Part shown: piece by piece, positions 7,862-18,385 of the stretch
Layout of the letters: each line of letters begins with the position of its first letter
Numbering within the stretch: the first letter of the stretch is position 1
Assembly: GCA_937919085.1 (NCBI GenBank)
Contig: CALFRN010000280.1
Span: 1 to 39,232, forward strand
DNA: 39,232 nucleotides
Direction: 5' to 3'
Source of the DNA: an uncultured Reyranella sp.
GTDB taxonomy: Bacteria; Pseudomonadota; Alphaproteobacteria; Reyranellales; Reyranellaceae
Program-made: the position numbers and the translations under genes
The notes under the pieces: generated by a model
The model's input: the letters and a program-made list of their open reading frames with translations, nothing else
Databases searched by the model: none
Told to the model about the DNA's origin: nothing

Positions 7862-8800
7862 ATGGAAAACCGACGCGTCATCGTCGTCACCGGCCCGACC
7901 GCGAGCGGCAAGTCGGCGCTGGCGCTCGCTCTCGCCGAGCATCGATTTGTGAACGCGCATGCCACGGTGATCAACGCCGATGCCATGCAGACCTACGATG
8001 CCTTTCCGGTCCTGACCGCGCAGCCCACTGTCGAGGAGCGCCGTCGTGTACAGCATGTACTTTACGGCACGATGCCGCTCAGCGAGACGCTGACGGCGGC
8101 GCGGTGGTGCACGCTCGCGTCGGCGGAAATCGAACGCTGTCATGGCGACGGCAGCGTGCCGATCCTGTGCGGCGGCTCGGGCCTTTATCTGCGTTCGCTG
8201 ATGCAGGGAATCGCCGCCATTCCCGAAGTGCCCCCCGCGATTCGCGAACAGGCCAACGCCGACTGGCATCGCATCGGCCCCGCTGCGTTTCGCGCGCGCC
8301 TGGCCGAAAGGGATCCCGTGGTCGTCGACCGGCTGAAGTCTGGCGACCGCCAGCGCCATGTCCGCGCCTGGGAGGTGGTCGAGGCGACCGGCCGGCCGCT
8401 CAGCGAGTGGCAGCGGGACACGGGCGCACCTGCGCCGTGGCGCTTTGCGACGGTGCTGCTGGCGCCTGAGCGGGCGTGGTTACGGGCGCGCATCGAAACC
8501 CGTTTCGATGCCATGGTCGAGCAGGGAGTGCTGGCCGAGGTCCGCGCCGTCTTCGACCGGTCTCCCGACCCTAACTGGACCGGCCTCAAGGCGCATGGCG
8601 TGCCCGAACTCTTCCGCCACTTCCGAGGCGAACTGAAATTCGACACGGCACGGCAGATCGCCATCGACCATACCCGCCAATATGCCAAACGCCAGATGAC
8701 GTGGTTTCGGCACCAGATGACCCCAGATTTGGTGATCGACCCGCTATTGCAAGGAGCAACATCGGCGGTCGCGCAACATTTGACCAAAATGAGGGCCTGA
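7862..8800 (+). CDS. miaA: tRNA dimethylallyltransferase
   Basis: Transfers a dimethylallyl group to N6 of A37 in tRNAs that read UNN codons. The P-loop 'GPTASGKSALALALAE' lies at about residues 9-24, followed by 'VINADAMQTYDAFPVLTAQPT' (substrate and tRNA contact region), 'CGGSGLYLRSLM' and the C-terminal 'ARQIAIDHTRQYAKRQMTWFR', all characteristic of MiaA. The ORF track begins at 7793, but that overlaps the divergent serB promoter and lacks homology; the ATG at 7862 (MENRRVIVVTGP) gives 312 residues, the usual size. It precedes ilvB, which seems to have its own promoter. Confidence 0.95.
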   Translation: MENRRVIVVTGPTASGKSALALALAEHRFVNAHATVINADAMQTYDAFPVLTAQPTVEERRRVQHVLYGTMPLSETLTAARWCTLASAEIERCHGDGSVPILCGGSGLYLRSLMQGIAAIPEVPPAIREQANADWHRIGPAAFRARLAERDPVVVDRLKSGDRQRHVRAWEVVEATGRPLSEWQRDTGAPAPWRFATVLLAPERAWLRARIETRFDAMVEQGVLAEVRAVFDRSPDPNWTGLKAHGVPELFRHFRGELKFDTARQIAIDHTRQYAKRQMTWFRHQMTPDLVIDPLLQGATSAVAQHLTKMRA

Positions 8801-8826
8801 AACTTTACGTTTCATGCGTTTTGGAG

Positions 8827-8855
8827 TTGACCCCCCAAAATCGGACCTCTATCTT
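8827..8855 (+). promoter_or_regulatory. Predicted sigma70-type promoter of ilvBN
   Basis: TTGACC (8827-8832), exactly 17 bases, then TATCTT (8850-8855). The -35 box matches five of six and the -10 box four of six consensus positions. Initiation would fall near 8862, giving a leader of about 47 bases that starts at the hairpin at 8863-8884. Confidence 0.6.
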
Positions 8856-8862
8856 CCGCGCC

Positions 8863-8884
8863 GCCGCAAACCTCGTTTTGCGGC
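8863..8884 (+). promoter_or_regulatory. Leader hairpin directly upstream of ilvB
   Basis: GCCGCAAA (8863-8870) pairs with TTTGCGGC (8877-8884) around a six-base loop, CCTCGT. The stem is 8 bp, followed by ACATTTGTC and then the ilvB ribosome-binding site GAGGAG. It lacks a strong T-run, so it is more likely a 5'-stabilising or regulatory stem than a terminator; an attenuator is possible but no branched-chain leader peptide is evident. Confidence 0.4.
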
Positions 8885-8908
8885 ACATTTGTCAGAGGAG
8901 ACTGAGTG

Positions 8909-10678
8909 ATGAAGCCCGAGGAGCCCGCCACGACCGGCGCCGATCTGTTGGTGAAAGCCTTGATCGACGAGGATGTCGAGGTCGTCTTCGGCTATCCCGG
9001 CGGCGCAGTCCTTCCGATCTATGATTCACTGTTCAAGCAGAATCGGCTGCGTCACATCCTGGTGCGCCATGAGCAGGCGGCGGTCCATGCCGCCGAAGGC
9101 TACGCACGCTCGACCGGCAAGGTCGGCGTCGTCCTGGTGACCTCGGGTCCCGGCGCCACCAATGCCGTCACCGGCCTTACCGACGCCCTGATGGATTCGA
9201 TTCCCATCATCTGCCTCACCGGGCAGGTGCCGACTCACCTGATCGGCAACGATGCCTTTCAGGAAGCCGACACGACCGGCATCACGCGGCCCTGCACCAA
9301 GCACAACTACCTCGTAAAGGCGGTGGGCAATCTCGCCCGCACCGTGCATGAGGCGTTCTACGTGGCGCGCTCGGGCCGTCCCGGGCCGGTCGTCATCGAC
9401 CTGCCCAAGGATGTGCTGATGAACAAGCACGACTACGTGGCGCCGCCGAAGGTGGCGGCGGAGCACAAGAGCTACCGCCCGCAGACAAAACCGGACCTCC
9501 GGAAAATCGAACAGGCGGTCGAGATGATCGCGGGCGCCAAGCGGCCGGTCTTCTATGTCGGCGGCGGCGTCATCAATTCCGGGCCGAAGGCATCGAAGCT
9601 GCTGGCGCAGTTCGTCCGCATGACGGGCTATCCCATCACCAACACGCTGATGGGACTGGGCGCCTTCCCGGCATCCGACAAGCAGTTCCTTGGCATGCTG
9701 GGCATGCATGGCACCTACGAGGCCAATCTCGCGATGCACGGTTGCGACGTGATGATCAACATCGGGGCGCGCTTCGACGACCGCATCACCGGCAACCTCA
9801 CCAAGTTCTCGCCGGGCTCGAAGAAGATCCACATCGACATCGACCCGAGCTCGATCAACAAGAGCGTGCGCGTCGATCTCGCCATCATCGGCGATGCGAC
9901 CCTCGCGCTCGAGGAAATGATCAAGGTCTGGAAGGCAAGGCAGCCCAAGGTCGATCTGAAGGCGCTCAAGGCCTGGTGGGCCGAGATCGAGACGTGGCGC
10001 GCGCGCAATTGCCTCGCCTACAAGACCGGCGGCGAGACGATCAAGCCGCAGTTCGCGCTCGAGCGGCTCTACCATCACATCAAGAACACCGACCACTACA
10101 TCACGACCGAGGTGGGTCAGCACCAGATGTGGGCGGCGCAGTTCCTGAAGTTCGAGCAGCCCAACCGCTGGATGACTTCGGGTGGCCTCGGCACCATGGG
10201 TTACGGCTTTCCCGCGGCCATGGGCGTCCAGATCGCCCATCCCGACGCGCTGGTGATCGATGTGGCGGGCGAGGCCTCGATCCTGATGAACATCCAGGAG
10301 CTCTCGACCGTCGCGCAGTACAATCTGCCGGTGAAGATCTTCATTCTCAACAATCACTACATGGGCATGGTGCGCCAGTGGCAGGAACTGCTGCACGGAG
10401 GCCGCTATTCGGAGAGCTATTCGGAGTCGCTGCCCGATTTCGTCAAGCTGGCCGATGCCTTCGGGGCGGTCGGCCTGCGTTGCCATGAACCCGACAAGCT
10501 CGACGGCGTGATCGAGGAGATGATCAAGACCAAGCGGCCGGTGGTCGTCGACGTGCTGGTCGACGAGGCGGAGAACTGCTTCCCGATGATCCCCTCGGGC
10601 GCAGCGCACAACGAGATGCTGCTGGGCCCCGACGACAAGGCCGGCAAGGTGTCGGAAGAAGGCATGGTGCTGGTGTGA
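8909..10678 (+). CDS. ilvB: Acetolactate synthase, large catalytic subunit
   Basis: ThDP-dependent enzyme that condenses pyruvate to acetolactate (or with 2-oxobutyrate), the first common step for valine, leucine and isoleucine. The N-terminal PYR domain carries 'FGYPGGAVLPIYD' and the catalytic Glu in 'RHEQAAVHAAEGYAR'. A central FAD-binding domain follows, then the PP domain ('GGLGTMGYGFPAAMG', 'DVAGEASILMNIQEL', 'ILNNHYMGMVRQWQELL'). The usual ThDP/Mg motif GDG/GDA is GEA here, a variant I associate with alphaproteobacterial IlvB. Of two adjacent starts (GTG 8906, ATG 8909), the ATG has the better spacing from GAGGAG. Its stop overlaps the ilvN start. Confidence 0.96.
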   Translation: MKPEEPATTGADLLVKALIDEDVEVVFGYPGGAVLPIYDSLFKQNRLRHILVRHEQAAVHAAEGYARSTGKVGVVLVTSGPGATNAVTGLTDALMDSIPIICLTGQVPTHLIGNDAFQEADTTGITRPCTKHNYLVKAVGNLARTVHEAFYVARSGRPGPVVIDLPKDVLMNKHDYVAPPKVAAEHKSYRPQTKPDLRKIEQAVEMIAGAKRPVFYVGGGVINSGPKASKLLAQFVRMTGYPITNTLMGLGAFPASDKQFLGMLGMHGTYEANLAMHGCDVMINIGARFDDRITGNLTKFSPGSKKIHIDIDPSSINKSVRVDLAIIGDATLALEEMIKVWKARQPKVDLKALKAWWAEIETWRARNCLAYKTGGETIKPQFALERLYHHIKNTDHYITTEVGQHQMWAAQFLKFEQPNRWMTSGGLGTMGYGFPAAMGVQIAHPDALVIDVAGEASILMNIQELSTVAQYNLPVKIFILNNHYMGMVRQWQELLHGGRYSESYSESLPDFVKLADAFGAVGLRCHEPDKLDGVIEEMIKTKRPVVVDVLVDEAENCFPMIPSGAAHNEMLLGPDDKAGKVSEEGMVLV

Positions 10679-11183
10679 ATGCGCCCGCGGAGATTCAAAG
10701 CCATACCATTTCGGTACTGGTCGCCAACGAGCCCGGAATTCTGGCCCGGGTGGTCGGCCTCTTTTCCGGCCGCGGCTACAACATCGAAAGCCTGACGGTG
10801 GCCGAGACCGATGCCAAGGAGAGCCTGTCGCGCATCACCATCGTGACCAAGGGCACGCCCATGATCATCGAGCAGATCAAGGCGCAGCTCGACCGGCTGG
10901 TACCGGTTCATCGCGTGCGTGACCTGACGGTCGAGGGCCCGCACATCGAGCGCGAGCTGGCGCTGGTTAAGGTAAAGGGCGTCGGCGAGAAGCGCGTCGA
11001 GGCGTTGCGTCTGGCAGACGTGTTCCGTGCCAAGGTAATCGACGCCAAGACCGACTCGTTCGTGTTCGAGGTCACCGGCACGACGGGCAAGGTCCAGACC
11101 TTCATCGGGCTGATGGAGTCGCTCGGCGTGGTCGATGTCGGCCGCACCGGCATCGTCGCCATGTCGCGCGGAGGCGAGCCGCT

Positions 11184-11187
<4 letters not shown>
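10675..11187 (+). CDS. ilvN: Acetolactate synthase, small regulatory subunit
   Basis: Binds the IlvB subunit, activates it and confers valine feedback inhibition. The N-terminal ACT domain is clear (residues about 10-85, 'SVLVANEPGILARVVGLFSGRGYNIESLTV'), and the C-terminal half ('VFRAKVIDAKTDSFVFEVTGTTGKVQTFIGLM') is the ALS-specific ACT-like domain. 170 residues matches the IlvH/IlvN long form. The start is GTG at 10675, overlapping the ilvB stop (GTGA). The name ilvH would serve equally well. The stop overlaps the stop of the opposing lipoprotein gene. Confidence 0.95.
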
Positions 11188-12845
<1,658 letters not shown>

Positions 12846-12942
12846 GCGCGTTCATACGCGCCGGCCTGCGGCAGCGCTCGTAATTCGAGGCTTGTAACCA
12901 AGCCACGGAAGCGCGAGAGCCCGCATAGATCAGAAAATGAGA

Positions 12943-12970
12943 GAGGCGCCGAAACCGGCGCCTCTTTTCT
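12943..12970 (+). terminator. Rho-independent terminator downstream of ilvC
   Basis: GAGGCGCCG (12943-12951), loop AAAC, CGGCGCCTC (12956-12964), then TTTTCTT. A perfect 9-bp GC-rich stem followed by a T-rich tail, about 100 bases after the ilvC stop. Confidence 0.85.
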
Positions 12971-13040
12971 TGTCTGTTCTGCACGGTGCGGGCTCCCGGG
13001 CTTCAGAAGGCCGGCCGCACGCCGGCGCGTGTGAACACGC

Positions 13041-13796
13041 CTAAATGATGTAACCACCGCCGGCCGCATCGAGCATTGCGCCGGTGATGAACGAGGACTC
13101 GTCCGACAGCAGCCACAGGATCGCTTCGGCGATTTCGTGGCTCTGGCCGACACGCCGCATCGGGATCGACGCTTCGATGCCGGCGCGGAAGGCAGGCTCC
13201 TTCAGCCGAGCTTCCGTCATCTCGGTCATGACCATGCCGGGCCGGATTGAATTGACGCGGATGCCTTCCACCGCGGCTTCGCGGGCGAACCCCTTGGTGA
13301 AGGCGTCGACCGCTCCCTTGGTCGCGGCATAGGCCGACGACCCCAGGCGCCCGCCCAGGGTGGCAGCCATTGACGAGACATTGACGATCGCGCCCCCCTT
13401 GCCGGCGTTCTTCGTCGACATACGCCGGGCAGCTTCGCGGCAGCACAGCATCAGGCCGACGACATTGACGGCGAAGAGCCTGTTCAGCGCCGCGGCGTCG
13501 TATTCGTCGACCCGCATGCGGGCACTGATGCCGGCACTGTTCACCAGATGGGTGAGGGGGCCCAGCGCCCGCTCGGTCTCCTCGAACATCCGCAGGATGT
13601 CGGCCTCGCGCGCCATGTCGCCGGGCAGGGCGATGGCCTGGCCACCCTTTGCCTCGATGTCGGCTACGACTGCCTTGGCCTGGGCGTCGCGCGAACGGTA
13701 GTTGAGGGCGACCTTGTAGCCGCGAGTCGCCGCGCGCCGCGCGGTCTCGGCGCCGATGCCCGAGGCGCCGCCGGTGATGAGCAGGGTTTTGTTCAT
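13041..13796 (-). CDS. Short-chain dehydrogenase/reductase (SDR, classical type)
   Basis: Probable cytosolic NAD(P)-dependent oxidoreductase of 251 residues. It shows the cofactor motif 'LLITGGASGIGAETARRA' at the N-terminus, 'LVNSAGIS' (NNAG position), the catalytic Ser in 'VNVSSMAA' and the Tyr/Lys pair in 'YAATKGAVDAFTKGFA'. 'RVNSIRPGMVMTEM' is the normal SDR downstream signature. The start at 13796 (MNKTLLITGG) is chosen because the Rossmann strand begins immediately; the longer ORF reaches into the divergent ADH gene. The 43-base gap to the ADH start presumably holds both promoters. Substrate unknown; FabG-like or sugar/polyol dehydrogenase roles are both possible. Confidence 0.87.
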   Translation of the reverse strand: MNKTLLITGGASGIGAETARRAATRGYKVALNYRSRDAQAKAVVADIEAKGGQAIALPGDMAREADILRMFEETERALGPLTHLVNSAGISARMRVDEYDAAALNRLFAVNVVGLMLCCREAARRMSTKNAGKGGAIVNVSSMAATLGGRLGSSAYAATKGAVDAFTKGFAREAAVEGIRVNSIRPGMVMTEMTEARLKEPAFRAGIEASIPMRRVGQSHEIAEAILWLLSDESSFITGAMLDAAGGGYII

Positions 13797-13839
13797 GGTG
13801 GTGATGATATAGTGCCGACGACGCTTCGGGAGGAAAATC

Positions 13840-14940
13840 ATGAAGGCCGCCGTTCTTTTCAAGCCCAACGAGCCCCTGCAGGTTCTCGAGTGCGAACTCG
13901 ATCCGCCCAAGGCATTGGAGGTTCGGGTCAAGATGAAGGCGGCCGGCGTCTGCCAGAGCGACTGGCACGTCATGAACGGCGACTGGCCGTCGCCGATGCC
14001 GATCGTGCCCGGTCACGAGGCAGCGGGTGAAATTCTGGAATGCGGTCCTGGCGTCACCACGGTGAAGCCTGGCGACCACGTGATCTTCTCCTTCCGGCCG
14101 CATTGCGGGCGCTGCCGCTACTGCAGCCAGGGCCGCACCGTGCTCTGCATCGGCCGCGCGGGCTCGCCGCCGGGCGCGCTCTACGACGGCACGCTGCGCA
14201 TCAAGCACAAGGGTCAGGGCATCAACCAGATGGCCCGCATCGGCACCTTCGCCGAAGAGGTCGTGGTGCCGGAGGAAATGGTGGTGCCGATCCGCAAGGA
14301 CATGCCGTGGCCGCAGGCAGCGCTGGTCGGCTGCTGCGTGGCGACCGGTGTCGGCGCGGTGACGCGTCACGCCAAGATCGAGGCCGGGTCAACCGTGCTG
14401 GTGATCGGCTGCGGCGGCGTCGGTCTCAACGCCGTGCAGGGCGCGATGCTGTCGGGCGCGTCGAAAATCATCGCGGCCGACATTCTCGACAACAAGCTCG
14501 AGATGGCCCGGACGTTCGGTGCCAGCCACACCATCAACACCGCCACCGGCAACGATCCGGTGAAGAAGGTGAAAGAGATCGCCGGCGGCCTGGGTGTCGA
14601 TTATTCCTTCGACGCCGTCAGCAACGACAAGACCCAAGCGCTGGCGTTCGACGCGCTGGCGCCCGGCGGCCACGCCATCGCGGTCGGCATCTCGGCCGCT
14701 ACCGTGCGCGCCAGCTACTCGCCGTTCATGATGGTTTTCAGCGAAAAAACGGTGAGCGGCACCTTCTACGGCTCGGTGCGGCCTGACCTCGATTTCCCGG
14801 TGCTGGTCGACCACTACATGAACAAGCGCCTGAACATAGACGGACTGATCAGCCGCACCTACAAGCTCGACGAGATCAACGACGGCTTCAAGCACATGAT
14901 GGCCGGCGAAGTCGCCCGTGGCGTCGTCGTGTTCGACTGA
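13840..14940 (+). CDS. Zinc-dependent alcohol dehydrogenase (MDR family, class III-like)
   Basis: Probable NAD-dependent alcohol or aldehyde-adduct dehydrogenase of 366 residues. The catalytic zinc ligands are visible as 'GVCQSDWH' and 'PGHEAAGEI', and the structural zinc site as 'CGRCRYCSQGRTVLC'. The cofactor site is 'VLVIGCGGVGLNAVQGAML'. The C-terminal 'LDEINDGFKHMMAGEVARGVVVFD' is typical of this class. It starts 43 bases from the divergent SDR gene and its stop overlaps the next ATG (TGATG), so it is the first gene of a four-gene operon ending in ppa. The specific alcohol is not predictable; pairing with an acyl-CoA dehydrogenase suggests acyl or branched-chain catabolism. Confidence 0.9.
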   Translation: MKAAVLFKPNEPLQVLECELDPPKALEVRVKMKAAGVCQSDWHVMNGDWPSPMPIVPGHEAAGEILECGPGVTTVKPGDHVIFSFRPHCGRCRYCSQGRTVLCIGRAGSPPGALYDGTLRIKHKGQGINQMARIGTFAEEVVVPEEMVVPIRKDMPWPQAALVGCCVATGVGAVTRHAKIEAGSTVLVIGCGGVGLNAVQGAMLSGASKIIAADILDNKLEMARTFGASHTINTATGNDPVKKVKEIAGGLGVDYSFDAVSNDKTQALAFDALAPGGHAIAVGISAATVRASYSPFMMVFSEKTVSGTFYGSVRPDLDFPVLVDHYMNKRLNIDGLISRTYKLDEINDGFKHMMAGEVARGVVVFD

Positions 14941-16091
14941 TGGCCGAACTCGACGACTTCGGCCTCACCGACGAACAGAAGCTCATCCGTCAGAACGTCG
15001 CGGGACTGCTGGCGCGCGTGCTGCCGGCCGAGGAAATCCGCCGGCTCGATGTCGCCAGCGAATTTCCCCATGCCGCATTCGCAGCCCTTGCCGAGGCCGG
15101 CTACATGGCGCTGCCCTACGATCCCGCCTATGGCGGGATGGGCGGCAACCGCAAGGACCTGGTGATCCTGGTCGAGGCACTGGCCCGGCATTACAGCGGC
15201 GCCTCCTCGCTCTACCTGCCGACCGTGGTCTATGGCGGCATGCACCTGCAGCTCACCGCGGGCGAGCATCTGCGGCGGCGCTACCTGCCGGAAATCTGTG
15301 CCGGCAGGCTCAAGTCGGCCTTCGCGCTTTCCGAGCCCGACACCGGCTCCGACGCCTCGGGCATAAAGACGCGGGCCGTGCGCGTCGGCAACGGCTATCG
15401 CCTCACCGGCCAGAAGCTTTACATCAGCGCCGCCCATGTCGCCGACTACCTGATGGTAGTGGCCAAGACCGACAGCGAGGCCAGGCACAAGGGTGTCACC
15501 CTGTTCTGGGTCGATGCCCGGGCGGCAGGCCTCACCATGAAGCCGCTGGAGACGCTGGGGCGGCGGACGACGCACGCCAACGAGATCTTCCTCGATGGCG
15601 TGTTCGTGCCGGCCGACCATGTGATCGGCGAGGAGAACCGCGGCTGGTCCGGCCTGATGAAGGGCCTCAATCTCGAGCGCCTGTGTCTTGCGGCGCAGGC
15701 CTGCGGCAACATGCATTTCGCGATCGAATACGCCAAGGCCTACGCTCAGGAGCGCGTACAGTTCGGCCAGCCGATTTCGAAATTCCAGGCGATCCAGCAC
15801 AAGTTCGCCGACATGCGGATCATGCTCAGGACCACCCAGGCGCTGACCTACCGGTTGGCCGACATGCTCGACGCCGGGCTCAATCCGGTAGAGGAGACGG
15901 CGATCGCCAAGATCCAGGGCACCGACGGCGAATTCAAATGCGCCCATCTCGCCATGGAGATCATGGGCGGCGCCGGCTACACCATGGCGCACGATATCCA
16001 GCGCCTGTTCCGCGACGTGCGGGTGGGCTCGATCGGCGGCGGCACCAACGACATCCACCGCAACACCATTGCCAAGCTGATGGGGCTTTAG
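14940..16091 (+). CDS. Acyl-CoA dehydrogenase, isovaleryl-CoA-dehydrogenase-like active site
   Basis: FAD enzyme that introduces an alpha,beta double bond into an acyl-CoA and passes electrons to ETF. The three-domain layout is visible: helical N-terminus, beta domain ('FALSEPDTGSDASGIKTRA', flavin contact) and C-terminal helices ('RVQFGQPISKFQAIQHKFADM'). The usual late catalytic Glu (YEGT in medium-chain enzymes) is Gly here ('SIGGGTNDIHRN'), but Glu246 in 'GLNLERLCLAA' sits where isovaleryl- and long-chain acyl-CoA dehydrogenases carry their base. So the protein should be active, with the base on the other helix. Substrate chain length is not determinable. Translation is coupled to the ADH gene. 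Confidence 0.9.
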   Translation: MAELDDFGLTDEQKLIRQNVAGLLARVLPAEEIRRLDVASEFPHAAFAALAEAGYMALPYDPAYGGMGGNRKDLVILVEALARHYSGASSLYLPTVVYGGMHLQLTAGEHLRRRYLPEICAGRLKSAFALSEPDTGSDASGIKTRAVRVGNGYRLTGQKLYISAAHVADYLMVVAKTDSEARHKGVTLFWVDARAAGLTMKPLETLGRRTTHANEIFLDGVFVPADHVIGEENRGWSGLMKGLNLERLCLAAQACGNMHFAIEYAKAYAQERVQFGQPISKFQAIQHKFADMRIMLRTTQALTYRLADMLDAGLNPVEETAIAKIQGTDGEFKCAHLAMEIMGGAGYTMAHDIQRLFRDVRVGSIGGGTNDIHRNTIAKLMGL

Positions 16092-16099
16092 GCGAGGCG

Positions 16100-16438
16100 A
16101 TGCGAAAGATCGGCGACGCATCGTTCTTCCGCATCGTCGACCGATTGCTGGTGGCCGGCGCGACGCGGGCGCCGGCGGTGCGGTGGTCGATCGACGGCGT
16201 CGACTGGCGGCGCGAACGGCACAGCTATGCCGGTGCCGGTCATGGCTTTACCGTCGAAGTCACCACGGGCACCAAAACGGGTGCGGCAGCATGGACACTG
16301 GTCGTCGTGAAGGAGTACTGGCGATCCGGCACCGGCGAGAGCATCAAGGCGCTGCAATGGGCCCATATCGATTCGGGCAACCGCGCCGACGTGGTCGACT
16401 GGCTGGAGCGGCAGGAACGCAAACTCGAAAGCGCGTGA
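16100..16438 (+). CDS. Conserved-looking 112-residue protein of unknown function
   Basis: An ATG at 16100, nine bases after the acyl-CoA dehydrogenase stop, opens a 112-residue frame. The ORF track hides it as the tail of a 506-residue shadow ORF (14918-16438). The product has an N-terminal helix 'SFFRIVDRLLVAG', a beta-rich middle ('VRWSIDGVDWRRERHSYAGAGHGFTVEVTT', 'WTLVVVKEYW') and a C-terminal helix 'RADVVDWLERQERKLESA'. No signal peptide or membrane segment is seen. Tight spacing on both sides (8 bases before, 7 after) supports a real gene in the ADH-ACAD-ppa operon. I do not recognise the family and propose no function. Confidence 0.65.
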   Translation: MRKIGDASFFRIVDRLLVAGATRAPAVRWSIDGVDWRRERHSYAGAGHGFTVEVTTGTKTGAAAWTLVVVKEYWRSGTGESIKALQWAHIDSGNRADVVDWLERQERKLESA

Positions 16439-16445
16439 GGGCGTC

Positions 16446-16979
16446 ATGGACATCTCGAAGATACCAGTCGGGCGCAATCCGCCGCGCGACCTCAACGCCC
16501 TTATCGAGATCCCGATGGGCGGAGTGCCGGTGAAGTACGAGCTGGACAAGGAATCGGGGGCGCTGTTCGTCGATCGCTTCCTGCACACCGCGATGTTCTA
16601 TCCCGGCAACTACGGCTTCATACCGCACACCCTGTCGGCCGACGGCGACCCGTGCGACGTGCTGGTGGTGGGCCAGGTGCCGGTGGTACCGGGCGCCATC
16701 ATCCGATGCCGCCCGGTCGGCGCGTTGATGATGGAGGACGAGGCTGGAATGGACGAAAAGGTCCTCGCCGTGCCGATCGATGCACTGCATCCCTTCTACA
16801 CCGGGATCAAATCCTACCAGGATCTGCCGACCGTGCTGTGCGATCAGATCGCCCACTTCTTCCAGCACTACAAGGATCTTGAGAAGGGCAAATGGGTGAG
16901 GGGCCTCCGCTGGGTCGGTCCGGCCGAGGCCGAGGGCCTGGTGAACGAAGCAATCGACCGCGCGCGCACCAAGCGCTAG
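16446..16979 (+). CDS. ppa: Inorganic pyrophosphatase (family I, soluble)
   Basis: Hydrolyses pyrophosphate released by biosynthetic reactions, pulling them forward; cytosolic, Mg-dependent. The 177 residues contain the family I pattern: 'VKYELDKESGALFVDR', 'YPGNYGFIPHT', the metal-binding 'DGDPCDVLVV' and 'MEDEAGMDEKVLAVP'. Length is standard for the hexameric bacterial enzyme. It begins seven bases after the small unknown gene. Its stop codon overlaps the antisense stop of the FAD-monooxygenase remnant downstream. Placement in an operon with ADH and ACAD genes could simply reflect chromosome packing, but acyl-CoA ligation does yield pyrophosphate. Confidence 0.96.
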   Translation: MDISKIPVGRNPPRDLNALIEIPMGGVPVKYELDKESGALFVDRFLHTAMFYPGNYGFIPHTLSADGDPCDVLVVGQVPVVPGAIIRCRPVGALMMEDEAGMDEKVLAVPIDALHPFYTGIKSYQDLPTVLCDQIAHFFQHYKDLEKGKWVRGLRWVGPAEAEGLVNEAIDRARTKR

Positions 16980-17155
16980 ATCGGCTCGGTGAGGCTCTGC
17001 TCGATCCCTTTGGCGAAGTCGGGAGCCCGATCGACGACCAGCGGCGTCACTCCCCATTGTCGCAGTAGCGCACTCAGGGTCAGCCCTGCTGTTCCCGCAG
17101 CCACGATCCGAACCCGCACCGGGCCACTTCTCCGCAACAATTGACCCTCAAGCAT
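16976..17155 (-). pseudogene. Remnant of an FAD-dependent monooxygenase (N-terminal Rossmann fragment)
   Basis: The reverse strand from ATG 17153-17155 gives 59 residues containing 'VRVRIVAAGTAGLTLSALLRQWG' and 'VTPLVVDRAPDF', then a stop. This closely resembles the first beta-alpha-beta unit of UbiH/PHBH-type flavin monooxygenases (normally GAGxAGLxLAxxLxxxG...VVxxRAPxx), except that the first glycine of GxGxxG is Ala. The other roughly 330 residues of such an enzyme are missing: ppa follows at once. The fragment fills most of the 311-base gap between ppa and mreB. I read it as a decayed gene truncated by rearrangement; a functional micro-protein is less likely. Not in the ORF track. Confidence 0.6.
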
Positions 17156-17239
17156 AGAACGCGCCCGGAATCCGTTGAATCGCCTTGCGAGACCCCGCCG
17201 GGCGGTCTAAACCGACCGCACCTTGGTGCCGGGCTTTGA

Positions 17240-18331
<1,092 letters not shown>

Positions 18332-18385
18332 CAGCCTGCTATCAGGCCGCACGCCCCGCCCGCTTTGGGGTAGAATGGGCACGAA

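Noticed and set aside
8814-8909. A 31-codon frame ending TGATG at the ilvB start, a possible translationally coupled leader peptide
   Set aside because: The likely promoter at 8827-8855 starts transcription after its ATG, and it has no run of branched-chain codons.
12846-12861. GCGCGT-TCAT-ACGCGC hairpin right after ilvC
   Set aside because: Six-bp stem without a T-run; the proper terminator is at 12943-12970.
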